Shown in pieces: positions 33,946 to 43,177 of a DNA stretch of 64,000 nucleotides. Under the pieces are notes generated by a model. The model did no database searches and was not told the origin of the DNA. It saw only the letters and a list, made by a program, of their open reading frames with translations. Within the stretch, counting starts at the first letter, position 1; the number at the start of each line of letters is the position of its first letter. Location: assembly GCF_030815855.1 (NCBI RefSeq), contig NZ_JAUSXG010000001.1, forward strand, positions 1,054,001-1,118,000, in the 5' to 3' direction. Source of the stretch: Variovorax paradoxus. Lineage in GTDB: Bacteria; Pseudomonadota; Gammaproteobacteria; Burkholderiales; Burkholderiaceae_C. A program made the position numbers and the translations under genes.

Positions 33946-34326
33946 ATGACTTTCAAGGCCTATCTGGTCGAGGACAGTGCCCTCATCCGTGAAAACCTCA
34001 TCGGGTTCCTCCACGACGTGGCGGACGCGGACGTGGTGGCCTGCGCCAGCAGCGAGGAAGAGGCCGTGCGCTGGCTGCATCAGCATCGCGACGACTGGGA
34101 CCTGACCATCGTCGATCTTTTCCTGGAGCGCGGCAACGGCCTGGGCGTGGTCCGGGCCTGCCGCGACCGCATGCCGGAACAAAAGGTCGTGGTGCTGAGC
34201 AACTACGCCACGTCCGACATGCGCCAACGCTCGGCGCAACTGGGTGCCGATGCTTTTTTCGACAAGTCGGCCGAGCTCGACCAACTGGTGGCCTACTGCG
34301 AAACCTTGCGTCACGCGCGCGACTGA
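33946..34326 (+). CDS. single-domain response regulator (CheY-like receiver)
   Basis: This is a 126-residue receiver domain without an output domain. The acidic pocket is E9-D10, the phosphoacceptor is D57 (TIVDLFL), with S85 and K107 completing the site. It probably acts by protein-protein contact or as a phosphate sink. No kinase gene is adjacent. The ATG at 33946 is the only start that gives a complete first beta strand (FKAYLVEDS). Confidence 0.9.
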   Translation: MTFKAYLVEDSALIRENLIGFLHDVADADVVACASSEEEAVRWLHQHRDDWDLTIVDLFLERGNGLGVVRACRDRMPEQKVVVLSNYATSDMRQRSAQLGADAFFDKSAELDQLVAYCETLRHARD

Positions 34327-34437
34327 GCCGGCGCCGGGGCAGCTGGGGCGGCGCGCTTTTCTGGGGTAAAACGCCACGCGGCCGCCATGGCTGCCAGCAA
34401 ATACCCCCGTCTCCAAGGAAAGCAGCGAGAGCGACAC

Positions 34438-35367
34438 ATGAGCAACAGCAACACCCCCATCGACTTCAACGGCCGAGTGGCCATCGTCACCGGCGCGGGC
34501 GGCGGCCTGGGCCGCCAGCACGCGCTCGCCCTCGCGGCGCGCGGTGCCAAGGTGGTGGTGAATGATCTGGGCGGCGCAAGCGACGGCTCCGGTGCGTCGG
34601 TGAGCGCCGCGCAGGCCGTGGTGGACGAAATCAAGGCCGCCGGGGGCGAAGCCATCGCCAACGGCGCCTCGGTCACGGATTTCGAGGCGGTGCAGGCCAT
34701 GGTGCAGCAGGCGGTCGACGCCTGGGGCCGGGTCGACATCCTCGTCAACAACGCCGGCATCCTGCGCGACAAGAGCTTTGCCAAGATGGAACTCGCCGAT
34801 TTCAAGCTGGTGGTCGATGTGCACCTGATGGGCGCGGTGAACTGCACCAAGGCCGTCTGGGCGCTCATGAACGAGCAGAAATACGGCCGCATCGTGATGA
34901 CCACTTCGTCTTCCGGGCTCTACGGCAATTTCGGCCAGAGCAACTACGGCGCCGCCAAGCTCGCGCTGGTGGGCTTGATGCAGACGCTGAGCATCGAAGG
35001 CGCGAAGAACGACATCCGCGTCAATTGCCTGGCGCCCACCGCAGCCACGCGGATGACCGAGGGGCTGATGCCGCAGGAAGTGCTCGAAGCCCTCAAGCCC
35101 GAGGCCGTGGTGCCCGCCATGCTGGTGCTGGCCTCCGCCGACGCGCCGAACCGCACCATTCTTTGCGCGGGCGCCGGCACCTTCGAAGCCGCGCACATCA
35201 CCCTCACGCAGGGCGCCTGGCTCGGCATCGGCGCGGACACGCCCGAACAGCTGGCCGCGCGGCTCGCCGAAGTGACCTCGCGCGAGGGCGAGATCGTGCC
35301 GCAGAGCGGTACCGCCCAAGGCAGCAACGAGGTCGGCAAGGCCATGGCGAACGCAAGGAAGGGCTGA
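34438..35367 (+). CDS. short-chain dehydrogenase/reductase, 3-hydroxyacyl-CoA dehydrogenase-like
   Basis: This 309-residue SDR has the nucleotide-binding motif TGAGGGLG (from T18), NNAG (104-107), and catalytic S157/S158, Y170 and K174 (YGAAK). The GLGRQHALALAARGAKVVVNDLGG N-terminus and the long C-terminal extension resemble the dehydrogenase part of peroxisomal multifunctional enzyme type 2, suggesting a hydroxyacyl-CoA substrate. The ATG at 34438 is chosen over in-frame codons upstream. Confidence 0.9.
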   Translation: MSNSNTPIDFNGRVAIVTGAGGGLGRQHALALAARGAKVVVNDLGGASDGSGASVSAAQAVVDEIKAAGGEAIANGASVTDFEAVQAMVQQAVDAWGRVDILVNNAGILRDKSFAKMELADFKLVVDVHLMGAVNCTKAVWALMNEQKYGRIVMTTSSSGLYGNFGQSNYGAAKLALVGLMQTLSIEGAKNDIRVNCLAPTAATRMTEGLMPQEVLEALKPEAVVPAMLVLASADAPNRTILCAGAGTFEAAHITLTQGAWLGIGADTPEQLAARLAEVTSREGEIVPQSGTAQGSNEVGKAMANARKG

Positions 35368-35468
35368 CGCGTGATCCGTGTCCATGGCGCTTGACCTAGA
35401 GCGCACTGGAGCATTTCCAATGAATTCACCGGGGCTTCCGGTTCATTCATTCGCAAGGAAATGCCGCC

Positions 35469-35774
35469 ATGAACACGACGACAGACAACAAGGCGCTGGT
35501 GCAGCGCATCCATGCCGCACTGGACGAGGGCAACGGCCAGCTCTTCATCGACAGCCTGGCCGACGACGCCGCCTGGACGCTGGAAGGAACCACGCCATGG
35601 TCGCGCACCTACGCGGGCAAGGCGGCCATCCGCGAAGAACTGATCAAGCCGCTGTTCGCGCAGTTCGCGGGCCCTTACCGGAGCAAGACCGAGCGCATCA
35701 TTGCCGAGGGCGACCGGGTGGTGGTGCTGTTCAGCGGCGATGTGCCCACCAAGGCCGGCAAGCGCCGCCGTTGA
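35469..35774 (+). pseudogene. SnoaL-like (NTF2-fold) protein, C-terminally truncated
   Basis: This 101-residue frame begins like SnoaL/NTF2-type proteins (ALVQRIHAALDEGNGQLFIDSLADDAAWTLEG, KAAIREELIKPLF). It stops at TKAGKRRR, where homologs usually continue through a TKAGK(P)YNN-type strand and about 30 more residues that close the cone fold. The downstream +1 frame carries an unrelated basic tail (GAKAPVRKPRRPR). This suggests a deletion or frameshift that removed the C-terminus. It may be non-functional. Confidence 0.65.
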
Positions 35775-35851
35775 TTCCGGCCGAGACGCCCGGCGCCAAG
35801 GCGCCCGTGCGGAAACCGCGCAGGCCGCGCTAGCCGCCGGTGGCGCCCACG

Positions 35852-36211
35852 CTACTCTGCGATAAACCCCGTGTCCTTGCGGATCGAGTCGCGGTCGCGG
35901 TGGTTGTTCAGGCGGCCCAGCGTGTTGTCGAGCAGGCGCTTGAGCTTTTCGGCCGCGCCCCGAAAGGCCTCGTCGAGGCTGGTGGCGTGTTGCGTCACGG
36001 CCAGCGGCTGGTGGTGGGCAAGGCGTGCTTCCATCACGCAGCACTTGTTGCCCGCACCGGCCTTGTCGTGGTTTTCGTCGCTCAGATGCACTTCGACGCG
36101 GGTCACGTCGTCGACAAAGCGGCTCAGCTGTTGCTTGATTTCCGTATCGGCCCAGCGCTCCAGCGCGTCCTTGTTGTTGACGCCGTTGCTCGTGTTGACC
36201 TGAATCTGCAT
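35852..36211 (-). CDS. ribosome hibernation promoting factor / sigma-54 modulation family protein
   Basis: This 119-residue short HPF/YfiA-type protein binds the 30S subunit in resting cells. MQIQVNTSNGVNNKD, then RVEVHLSDENHDKAGAGNKCCVMEARL and the TSLDEAFRGAAEKLKRLL helix are the family pattern. It lacks the long-HPF dimerisation domain. The ATG at 36211 is the conserved start. It lies 97 bp downstream of the CBS-domain gene in the same direction. Confidence 0.9.
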   Translation of the reverse strand: MQIQVNTSNGVNNKDALERWADTEIKQQLSRFVDDVTRVEVHLSDENHDKAGAGNKCCVMEARLAHHQPLAVTQHATSLDEAFRGAAEKLKRLLDNTLGRLNNHRDRDSIRKDTGFIAE

Positions 36212-36308
36212 GCCATGTTCCTGCTGATGGATGAACGAGCCCCTACTGTGCGCCCTAAACGGCCCTGCTGCGCGTAGGGATGCAAGCCAACCCTGCAATA
36301 GCCGGGGC

Positions 36309-36737
36309 TCAGCTCTGGATATAGGTCGTAAGCTGCGCGATGGTCTCTTCGTGGTCCGAAATGATGTCGTCCATCAAGTCCTGGATGGAGATCATGCCCA
36401 CCACCTTGTTGCCGTCGACCACCGGCAGGTGGCGGAACTTGCGCTGGCTCATCAGCGCCATGCAGGCGCGCGTGCGGGTCTGCGGGGTGACGGTCATCAC
36501 GTCGGGCGTCATGATCTCGGAGACCTTCACTTCCTTGGAATTCTTGCCCTGCAGCGCCACCTTGCGGGTGTAGTCGCGCTCGGAGAGAAAGCCCACCAGC
36601 TTCTCGCCGTCCATCACCATGAGCGCGCCCACCTCGAAATGCGCCAGGGTGGCCAGCGCATCGAACACGCTGGTGTCCGGCGTGGTGCGCCAGGCCGCGG
36701 AATCGTGGCGCTTGAGCAGTTCGGAGACGGGTTTCAT
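36309..36737 (-). CDS. CBS-domain pair protein
   Basis: This 142-residue cytoplasmic protein consists of two CBS motifs (about residues 15-70 and 80-135), forming one Bateman module that usually binds adenine nucleotides. Visible motif ends are MDGEKLVGFLSERDY and VDGNKVVGMISIQDL. There is no attached enzyme domain, so a sensor or regulatory role is likely. Confidence 0.93.
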   Translation of the reverse strand: MKPVSELLKRHDSAAWRTTPDTSVFDALATLAHFEVGALMVMDGEKLVGFLSERDYTRKVALQGKNSKEVKVSEIMTPDVMTVTPQTRTRACMALMSQRKFRHLPVVDGNKVVGMISIQDLMDDIISDHEETIAQLTTYIQS

Positions 36738-36870
36738 CGCGGTAACTCCATCAAAAAGTTTTCAGTTCGACCGACGCGCCGATGCGCCGCATTCAGTCAA
36801 ATGATAGGGGCGGAACAGCCCCCCGCGATGCAAAACCTCTAAGGGATTGCGCGTGTCGCGCCAAGGCGAA

Positions 36871-37470
36871 CTAAGGTGTCGGTGCCAGCACGCGGCTGAG
36901 CGCCACCGGGTCGCCGAGCACGGTCTTGACCAAGCCCTTCTCGTCGAAGTTCACCTGGTACTCGGACCAGCTGTCGCGCCAGTAGCGCCACGTGGGCGCA
37001 TCGAGGCTGGGGTTCTCGCCGGCCACCGGGTAGCCGACAGCCATCAGCACCTGCTCGCGCGTCATGCCCGGCATCACCTTCACGGCAAGGATGGCGTCGC
37101 GGATCGCGGGCGGAAAGCTCGCCATCTTCTGCTTCGGGTCTTCGGTCACCACATAGCGCTTGGCGAAGTCGATCAGCGTGATGTTGCGGCTGTAGTCGTT
37201 CTTGATGCGCTGCGGCTTGCCGGCCAGGTCGAGATTGAACCAGCGGAAGTCGTAGGCCGTGACGCGGGCCGGTGTGCCCACGGCCACGATGCTCGTGCCC
37301 TGCTCGTCGTAGTTGATGTCGCTGATCGAATTGCCGTAGGTTCGCATGTTGCAGCACAGATAGCCGGTGATCAGCGGGCCCTGCGGAGGCGAGGGACGCT
37401 GGGCGTGGACGACGGTCGCGGAACCAACGGTGGCCGCCATCAGGGCGGCAGCGGCAAGGCGTTTGAGCAT
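36871..37470 (-). CDS. exported protein with BamE/SmpA-like segment, unknown function
   Basis: This 199-residue protein has a Sec signal peptide (AAAALMAATVGSATVVHAQ). The MPGMTREQVLMAVGYPVAGENPSLDAPTWRYW segment resembles the BamE/OmlA fold (a loop of PGMTxxQV...G.P). A CC pair follows the signal region (GYLCCNMRTYG), but no lipobox lies at the cleavage site. It probably acts in the periplasm. Confidence 0.75.
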   Translation of the reverse strand: MLKRLAAAALMAATVGSATVVHAQRPSPPQGPLITGYLCCNMRTYGNSISDINYDEQGTSIVAVGTPARVTAYDFRWFNLDLAGKPQRIKNDYSRNITLIDFAKRYVVTEDPKQKMASFPPAIRDAILAVKVMPGMTREQVLMAVGYPVAGENPSLDAPTWRYWRDSWSEYQVNFDEKGLVKTVLGDPVALSRVLAPTP

Positions 37471-37568
37471 GGATTTCCCTCGGGTGATTATTTGAATGCG
37501 ACTGCGGGTGCAGCGCGCGGATTCTAGGGGGCCGTGCGCTCCGAAGGCAGGCAAAATGAGCACGTGCA

Positions 37569-37585
37569 GCTATCGAAAGCGTAGC
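37569..37585. repeat. short GCTAT...GTAGC hairpin repeat
   Basis: GCTATCGAAAGCGTAGC is a diverged relative of the unit at 32080-32096, here in the 208-bp divergent region upstream of the GTPase gene. Confidence 0.4.
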
Positions 37586-37678
37586 GGTGTGATCTGGTGC
37601 GCATTCCCGGTCCACAATGCGCCCCCGGCCTTTGGGCCCACTCCCTCGCGAACAGCGCGAAAGAAAGAACATTCATCG

Positions 37679-38650
37679 ATGGCGATCCAGTGGTTCCCCG
37701 GGCACATGTACACGACCCAGAAGGCCATCACCGAGCGGGTGAAGGACATCGACGTGGTCATCGAGCTGCTCGACGCGCGGCTGCCCGGCTCCAGCGCCAA
37801 CCCGATGCTGGCCGAGCTCACGGCCGGGCGGCCCTCGCTGAAGGTGCTCAACAAGCAGGACCTGGCCGACCCGGCGCGCACCGCGCTCTGGCTCGCGCAC
37901 TACAACGCGCTGCCGGCCACGCGCGCCATTGCGCTCGACGCGAGCCTGACCACGCCCGCACAGGCCATCGTGCGCGCGTGCCATGAGCTCTCGCCCAACC
38001 GCGGCGGCATGGCCAAGCCGATGCGCGTGCTGATCTGCGGCATTCCCAACGTCGGCAAGTCGACCCTCATCAACACGCTGACCGGCAGCCGCAAGGCCAA
38101 GACCGGCGACGAAGCCGGCATCACCAAGCTGGAGCAGCGCATCACGCTGGCCGACGACTTCTACCTGTGGGACACGCCCGGCATGCTGTGGCCGCGCATC
38201 GTGGTGCCGAAGAGCGGCTACAACCTGGCCGCCAGCGGTGCTGTGGGGCGCAATGCCTTCGACGAGGAAGAAGTGGCACTGGAGCTGCTCAACTACCTGA
38301 AGGCGCACTACGCGGCGGGAATCGCCACCCGGTTCAAGCTGGTGGAGCACGACGCGGCGAGCATCGCTGCCATGAAGGACGAAGAAGTGCTCGACGCCAT
38401 CGGGCGCAAGCGCGGCGCGCTGCTGGGCAAGGGCCGCGTCAACCTGCAGAAGGCCGCCGAGATCGTGATGCACGAGTTTCGTGCCGGCAATCTCGGGCGC
38501 GTCACGCTCGAGACGCCCGAAGAGTTCGCGCAATGGCTGGCCGAAGGCCAGCGCATCGATGCGGAGCGTGCGGCCAAGAAGGCGGCGCGCGGCAAGAAGC
38601 GCAAGCCCGGCGCCGAGCCGCCCGAAGGCCAGGCGCCCGAGCCGCACTGA
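37679..38650 (+). CDS. ylqF: ribosome-biogenesis GTPase YlqF/RbgA
   Basis: This 323-residue circularly permuted GTPase is involved in 50S maturation. G4 (NKQD, 58-61) comes before G1 (GIPNVGKST, 121-129) and G3 (DTPG, 165-168), the permuted order typical of YlqF. The MAIQWFPGHM start is the family's conserved N-terminus. The C-terminus ends in a Lys/Pro-rich tail. The frame is open upstream, but only the ATG at 37679 gives this N-terminus. Confidence 0.94.
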   Translation: MAIQWFPGHMYTTQKAITERVKDIDVVIELLDARLPGSSANPMLAELTAGRPSLKVLNKQDLADPARTALWLAHYNALPATRAIALDASLTTPAQAIVRACHELSPNRGGMAKPMRVLICGIPNVGKSTLINTLTGSRKAKTGDEAGITKLEQRITLADDFYLWDTPGMLWPRIVVPKSGYNLAASGAVGRNAFDEEEVALELLNYLKAHYAAGIATRFKLVEHDAASIAAMKDEEVLDAIGRKRGALLGKGRVNLQKAAEIVMHEFRAGNLGRVTLETPEEFAQWLAEGQRIDAERAAKKAARGKKRKPGAEPPEGQAPEPH

Positions 38651-38671
38651 AGAGAAGAGAGAAGGGCGCGT

Positions 38672-40327
38672 TCAGCGCATCTGCAGGCGAGCGTCCTTCG
38701 GGTAGCTGATGGTGTAGTCGGCCGCCACGCGCGCGGTCTTGCCGGCGTCCAGGTCGAAGCTCCACATGGCCAGGCCCGGCTGCTTGTTCCAGGCCAGTTC
38801 GCCGGGCTGCGGCGCGAACTGCGCGGCCACGCGCACCTGCTCGTCGACCGAGACCGGCGCCGCCTCCAGCACCTGCACTGCGATCGGTGTGCGATGGCGG
38901 TTCTCCACCACATAGGCGCGTTGCACCTTGCGCTCGGCACGCGAGCCGACGAAGCCGCCCGTGCCCTGGCTGTCCTGCTCGGGCTCGGCCTGCACGCGCA
39001 CCAGCTCGTCGCGGCCGAAGGAAAGCGTGAGCTTCGCATCGCTGGGCGCATTCCAGCGGCCGCTGCCGACGAAGTTGCCGTCGCGGTACAGCTGCAGCGC
39101 GCCGGCCGGCCATACGCCTGCGGGTTGCGGGAGTTCGGCGACCAGGAAGGCGCTGGCGTCCACGCGCGGACTGGTGCGCGCGGCGAGCTTCGCCGTGTCT
39201 TCGTGCTGGCCCAGTGCCAGCGTCACGCGCTGGCCGTTGGAGGGCACGTCGATGTTTTGGGGCACCGCGAATTCGGTGGCAAAGCTGTTGTCGAACACGG
39301 CCACGTCGAAAAGCGGCTCTGCAGCCTCGGCCATCGCGCGCCGCCGGTCGGCGGATGCCATGGGCGCCGGCGCCGCCATCATCGCGGCCGGGGCCGGGCT
39401 CGCCGGCGCGCGCTGCGGCGGCTCGATGCCGATGCGCCACGCGCTTGGTGTGCGGCCCGTGGTTTCGCGGCGCAGCTGACCGGTGGAGAGCACCAGCTTC
39501 ACGCCGCGCCAGTCTTCGCCCGTGGCTTGCGCCACCAGCGCCTGGCGCTCGATGCGCACTTTGCGCGTGGCGGTGTCGAGCAGCGCGCGGTAGGTGGGCG
39601 TCCAGCCGGGGCCGTTGACCTGGTAGCTGAGCTTCACGTCGGCATCGGTGCCGGTGGCCAGCGTCACCGTCACGGCCATCACCTGCGCGCCGTCGCCTTG
39701 CGAGCGCTTGCGTTCGGCCAGCAGCGGGTTGAGCTGGCGGTCGATGTCGGTCTGCTTGCGCTGGATCTGGTGCTGCTTCAGCAGCGAGTCTTGCCCGGTG
39801 CGGCGCATCGCGTCCGTCACGGCGGCAAGGTTGCGCGCATCCATCGGCGCGCGCGCGCCTTGGGCCGATTCGCCGCCTCCACCCGAGAGGCCCTTGAGAT
39901 AACCCGTCACCATGCCGAGCGCCTCGTTCTCGGCCTGCAGTGCGGCCTTCTTGTCTTCGAGATCGCGAATGCGGCCGTCGAGCCCGCTGGTCGCGCAGCG
40001 CGCCGAAAGCTCGCGCGCCTCGCTGAGCACCGAGGTTTCGCCCACGCGCACCGAAGCGGCCGCCGACACCTGCAGGCTCTGCACGTCGAGCCCCGCGGGC
40101 AGGCAGGCGAAGGTGACCGATCGGCTGCCGGCCGCCACCCGCGCCACGCGTTCCACCGTCGCGCTGCCGGGGTAGACCTTGACTTGGGTGATGCGCGATG
40201 CATCCGCGCCGCCGGCGGCCACCACGGGCTGCGCATGCGCACCGGTGTTGAGGACCAGCCAGGCCGCGGCAACGACGGTGGCACGCAGGTTTGAGCGAAA
40301 AAAGGAAGAGGAAGAGATTGCTTTCAT
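38672..40327 (-). CDS. DUF4139 / mucoidy inhibitor MuiA family exported protein
   Basis: This is a 551-residue protein. A signal peptide (cleavage near GAHAQ) is followed by the DUF4140 N-terminal domain (TQVKVYPGSATVERVARV), a coiled-coil hinge (about 120-200) and the DUF4139 domain with PGWTPTYRALLD, the conserved start of that region. An Ala/Pro-rich linker (PAPAAMMAAPAPMA) lies within it. The function of the family is not established. It converges on the YlqF gene with 21 bp between stops. Confidence 0.9.
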   Translation of the reverse strand: MKAISSSSFFRSNLRATVVAAAWLVLNTGAHAQPVVAAGGADASRITQVKVYPGSATVERVARVAAGSRSVTFACLPAGLDVQSLQVSAAASVRVGETSVLSEARELSARCATSGLDGRIRDLEDKKAALQAENEALGMVTGYLKGLSGGGGESAQGARAPMDARNLAAVTDAMRRTGQDSLLKQHQIQRKQTDIDRQLNPLLAERKRSQGDGAQVMAVTVTLATGTDADVKLSYQVNGPGWTPTYRALLDTATRKVRIERQALVAQATGEDWRGVKLVLSTGQLRRETTGRTPSAWRIGIEPPQRAPASPAPAAMMAAPAPMASADRRRAMAEAAEPLFDVAVFDNSFATEFAVPQNIDVPSNGQRVTLALGQHEDTAKLAARTSPRVDASAFLVAELPQPAGVWPAGALQLYRDGNFVGSGRWNAPSDAKLTLSFGRDELVRVQAEPEQDSQGTGGFVGSRAERKVQRAYVVENRHRTPIAVQVLEAAPVSVDEQVRVAAQFAPQPGELAWNKQPGLAMWSFDLDAGKTARVAADYTISYPKDARLQMR

Positions 40328-40529
40328 CGGAGCCTCGGTAGTGGATCGTTCCCCCACTCATACGGCGGGGCTCGCCGACCGGGGTTAAAGCCGCCGAAAA
40401 AAAGTGCGCTGTCGCCAACGCAACTGCGCGGGCCTTGCGGGTCACGGGCGCGACGGCGCGCAACGGAGCCGCTTCGTAGAGTGGCTTTTCCGCTCTCGAC
40501 GCTTCATCCTTCTTCTCTGAAAGACAGCC

Positions 40530-40949
40530 ATGCTCGAAACCATTCAGGCCATCAACAAGACCGCCGCCTTCAACCGCTGGGCCGGCTTCGAGGTAACCCA
40601 GGCCGCCGCCGGAGAAGCCGAACTGCGCATGGAGTGGCGCGAGGAGGACATGGGCCAGTACGCCGGGTTCCTGCACGCGGGGCTCATCGGCGCGATGCTC
40701 GACACGGCCTGCGGCTTCGCAGCCGCCACGGTGGCGGGGCGGGTGCTGGCATCGCACTTTTCGGTGAACTGCCTCTCGCCCGCGCTGGGCCGCGCCTTCA
40801 TTGCGCGCGGCAAGGTGGTGAAGGCGGGGCGCAAGCAGGTGTTTGCGAGCGCCGAGCTCTATGGACAGGGCGAGGACGGCAACCTCAAGCTCGTGGCGAC
40901 CGGGAGCGCCATTCTTGTTCCGGTGGAAGAGACGCCGCCGGCGAAGTGA
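40530..40949 (+). CDS. PaaI-family hotdog-fold thioesterase
   Basis: This 139-residue hotdog-domain protein probably hydrolyses an acyl-CoA thioester. The catalytic region FLHAGLIGAMLDTACGFAA has the HGG-like helix with an aspartate, followed by SVNCLSPALGRAFIARGKVVKAG. Its last 65 bases overlap the convergent acyltransferase gene. Confidence 0.9.
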   Translation: MLETIQAINKTAAFNRWAGFEVTQAAAGEAELRMEWREEDMGQYAGFLHAGLIGAMLDTACGFAAATVAGRVLASHFSVNCLSPALGRAFIARGKVVKAGRKQVFASAELYGQGEDGNLKLVATGSAILVPVEETPPAK

Positions 40950-42123
40950 CTTCCGCTTTGCCTCCGGTGCGCCGGAGCTTCAGCCCGAACAGCGGCCGCA
41001 GCCAATTGAAGCGGCGAATCAGCCCGTCGGTGAGCGCCCAGCAGCCGAAGAGGGTCAGCGCGACCAGCAGCACCGGCTCCAGCACCGGCCCCAGTGCGAG
41101 CGGCGCCAGCAGCGCAATGCCCGCGATGATCAGCGTCTGGTGCAGCACGTACCACGGGTAGACCGACTCGTTGGCCCAGCGCAGCCACGGCCAGGGCCGG
41201 TCCAGATAGCGGTGGCCGTAACCGAGGATGGCGGCCACCGCCAGCCACAGGTACAGCACGCGCAGCGTGTCCGTCACCACGCCCGATGGCGGCCCCTTCG
41301 CGCCGAGCCGCAGCACGATGAACGTGGCGATTGCCACTGCCGCCAGTGCCAGCGACATCCGGCGCAAGCGCACCAGCTCGCGCCACACGCCGGTGTCCAC
41401 GCCCATCCAGTAGCCGTAGAGAAACACGGTGAAGAAGATGCTGTGCAGGTAGAAGTCGCGGACGAGGTTGTGCGTGGGCGGAAAGTGCCGGGCCAGCAGT
41501 ATCGTCCAGACCAGCAGCGGAAGCGCCGGCAGCCACAGCAGCTTCCAGCCGCGCAGCCCGTTGAAGCGGCGCTGCATCCATTGGCCGCCCGGCGACCTCC
41601 ACAGCGGCAGCGTGAGCGCAATCAGCGCGGTGTAGGCGAACAGATAGGGCAGGTACCAGAGGTGGTTCCAGGTGATGCCGAACTCCGCGCCGGCAAACGC
41701 CTGCTTCGGCCATGGATCGCTCATCGACAGATAGCGCAGCAGGAAGGCGCCGAAGCCCGGGGCGACCAGCCCGTTGGCCACTCCTTCGGCGTAGGCCTGG
41801 TAGGGCACGATCACCGCCATGCCGAACGCAAGCGGCAGCATCAGCCGGGCGCCGCGGCTGCGCAGCAAGCTCCAGGTGCCCTGGTTGCGGCTCAGGAAGC
41901 CCAGCGACACCCCCGAGATCAGAAACACCAGGTCCATGCGCCAGAGGTTGAGCACCCGCATCGGCCACTGCAGCCATTCGGCCGCATGCGGGCTCTTGAG
42001 GTGCCAGGGCCAGTCGGCCACGTAGTACATCGCCACGTGGTACAGGATGACCAGCAGGAAGGCCAGCGCGCGCAGCGCGTCGATGTCATGCCGGCGGTCA
42101 GGTTGCAGCGGGAGTGCATTCAT
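40885..42123 (-). CDS. acyltransferase-3 family membrane protein (OpgC-like)
   Basis: This 412-residue polytopic inner-membrane O-acyltransferase has about 10 helices. The N-terminal RRHDIDALRALAFLLVILYHVAMYYV carries the conserved R/H of the family, and LVFLISGVSLGFL and NHLWYLPYLF follow. Members acylate surface glycans such as osmoregulated periplasmic glucans. The C-terminal tail overlaps the convergent thioesterase gene. It is divergent from a membrane-anchored LytTR regulator, which may control it. Confidence 0.88.
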   Translation of the reverse strand: MNALPLQPDRRHDIDALRALAFLLVILYHVAMYYVADWPWHLKSPHAAEWLQWPMRVLNLWRMDLVFLISGVSLGFLSRNQGTWSLLRSRGARLMLPLAFGMAVIVPYQAYAEGVANGLVAPGFGAFLLRYLSMSDPWPKQAFAGAEFGITWNHLWYLPYLFAYTALIALTLPLWRSPGGQWMQRRFNGLRGWKLLWLPALPLLVWTILLARHFPPTHNLVRDFYLHSIFFTVFLYGYWMGVDTGVWRELVRLRRMSLALAAVAIATFIVLRLGAKGPPSGVVTDTLRVLYLWLAVAAILGYGHRYLDRPWPWLRWANESVYPWYVLHQTLIIAGIALLAPLALGPVLEPVLLVALTLFGCWALTDGLIRRFNWLRPLFGLKLRRTGGKAEVTSPAASLPPEQEWRSRSPRA

Positions 42124-42283
42124 CGAAAGCTCCTCGAAAACCCAGGGGGAGAAGGCGCGATGGTTGCGCCCATCCGCCTCGGGTGGCTTGCCCAAGGGAC
42201 GGATCGCGGGCTTTTTGTGACGAGCGGCGGCCTTGGGGGACGAAATTCGCCCGCTGGGCGCACGGATCGCGAGAATCCTGGGC

Positions 42284-43177
42284 ATGGGAGATTCCCGAAA
42301 GAACCTGTACGAGCGCTACGAGCCCATCCGCCATCGTGTGGAGGCGGGCTTCTGGATCGTCTTCATGGCGCTGCAGGCGGTGTTCAACACCACCGTGGCG
42401 CTGGTCGATGCGCGCGACCGGGCGGTGCCCCGCGGCGCCTGGGAAATCGTCACCTGGGAGGTGTCGAGCCACCTCGTGCTGCTGGCACTGGTGCCGGCCG
42501 TGGTGGCCATCCAGCGCCGGCTCTCGCCGCTGGCCCGCACCCAGTTGTTGCGCTATCTGGCGTGGCACCTGGCCGCCAGCGTCGTCTTCAGCGTGGTGCA
42601 CGTGGCGGCCATGTTTGCGCTGCGTGCCATGGTCTATGCCTCGGTCGGCGAGCGCTACGACTTCGCCGGCTGGACCGGCCGCTGGGGCTACGAATACCTG
42701 AAGGACGTGCGCGCCTACCTGTCGATGGTGTTCGGCATCTGGGTCTACGGCGTCTTCATGCTGCGGCTGCAGGGCGAAGCGCGCGTGCTCGATGCGCCCG
42801 AGGCGGCGGCGCCCGCCGAGCCCGACACCCATCCGCCCGCGCCGCCCGCGCGTCCTGAACGCTTTCTGGTGCGCAAGCTGCGGCGCGAATTCCTGATAGC
42901 GGCCGGCGACATCGACTGGCTTCAGGCCGAGGGCAACTACGTCGGCCTGCACGTCAACGGCCACGACTACCTGCTGCGCGCCACGCTCACCGATTTTCTG
43001 GCCCAGCTCGACCCCGCCCAATTCGTCCGCGTGCACCGCAGCCACGCGATCAACCTGGGGCGCATCCAGGAGATCGAGCCGCTCGACAGCGGCGACGCCC
43101 GGCTGCATATGCGCGATGGCACCACGGTGCCCTGCAGCCGCCGATTCCGCGAAGCCTTGCGTGCCGGCGCAGGCTGA
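42284..43177 (+). CDS. membrane-anchored LytTR-domain transcriptional regulator
   Basis: This is a 297-residue protein. The N-terminal half has about four hydrophobic helices (GFWIVFMALQAVFNTTVALV; VLLALVPAVVAI; LAWHLAASVVFSVVHVAAMFALR; YLSMVFGIWVYGVFML). A Pro/Ala linker leads to a C-terminal LytTR DNA-binding domain (IDWLQAEGNYVGLHV, FVRVHRSHAINL, CSRRFREAL). There is no receiver domain, so the membrane part probably senses the signal directly. Start codons lie 160 bp apart from the divergent acyltransferase gene. Confidence 0.88.
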   Translation: MGDSRKNLYERYEPIRHRVEAGFWIVFMALQAVFNTTVALVDARDRAVPRGAWEIVTWEVSSHLVLLALVPAVVAIQRRLSPLARTQLLRYLAWHLAASVVFSVVHVAAMFALRAMVYASVGERYDFAGWTGRWGYEYLKDVRAYLSMVFGIWVYGVFMLRLQGEARVLDAPEAAAPAEPDTHPPAPPARPERFLVRKLRREFLIAAGDIDWLQAEGNYVGLHVNGHDYLLRATLTDFLAQLDPAQFVRVHRSHAINLGRIQEIEPLDSGDARLHMRDGTTVPCSRRFREALRAGAG

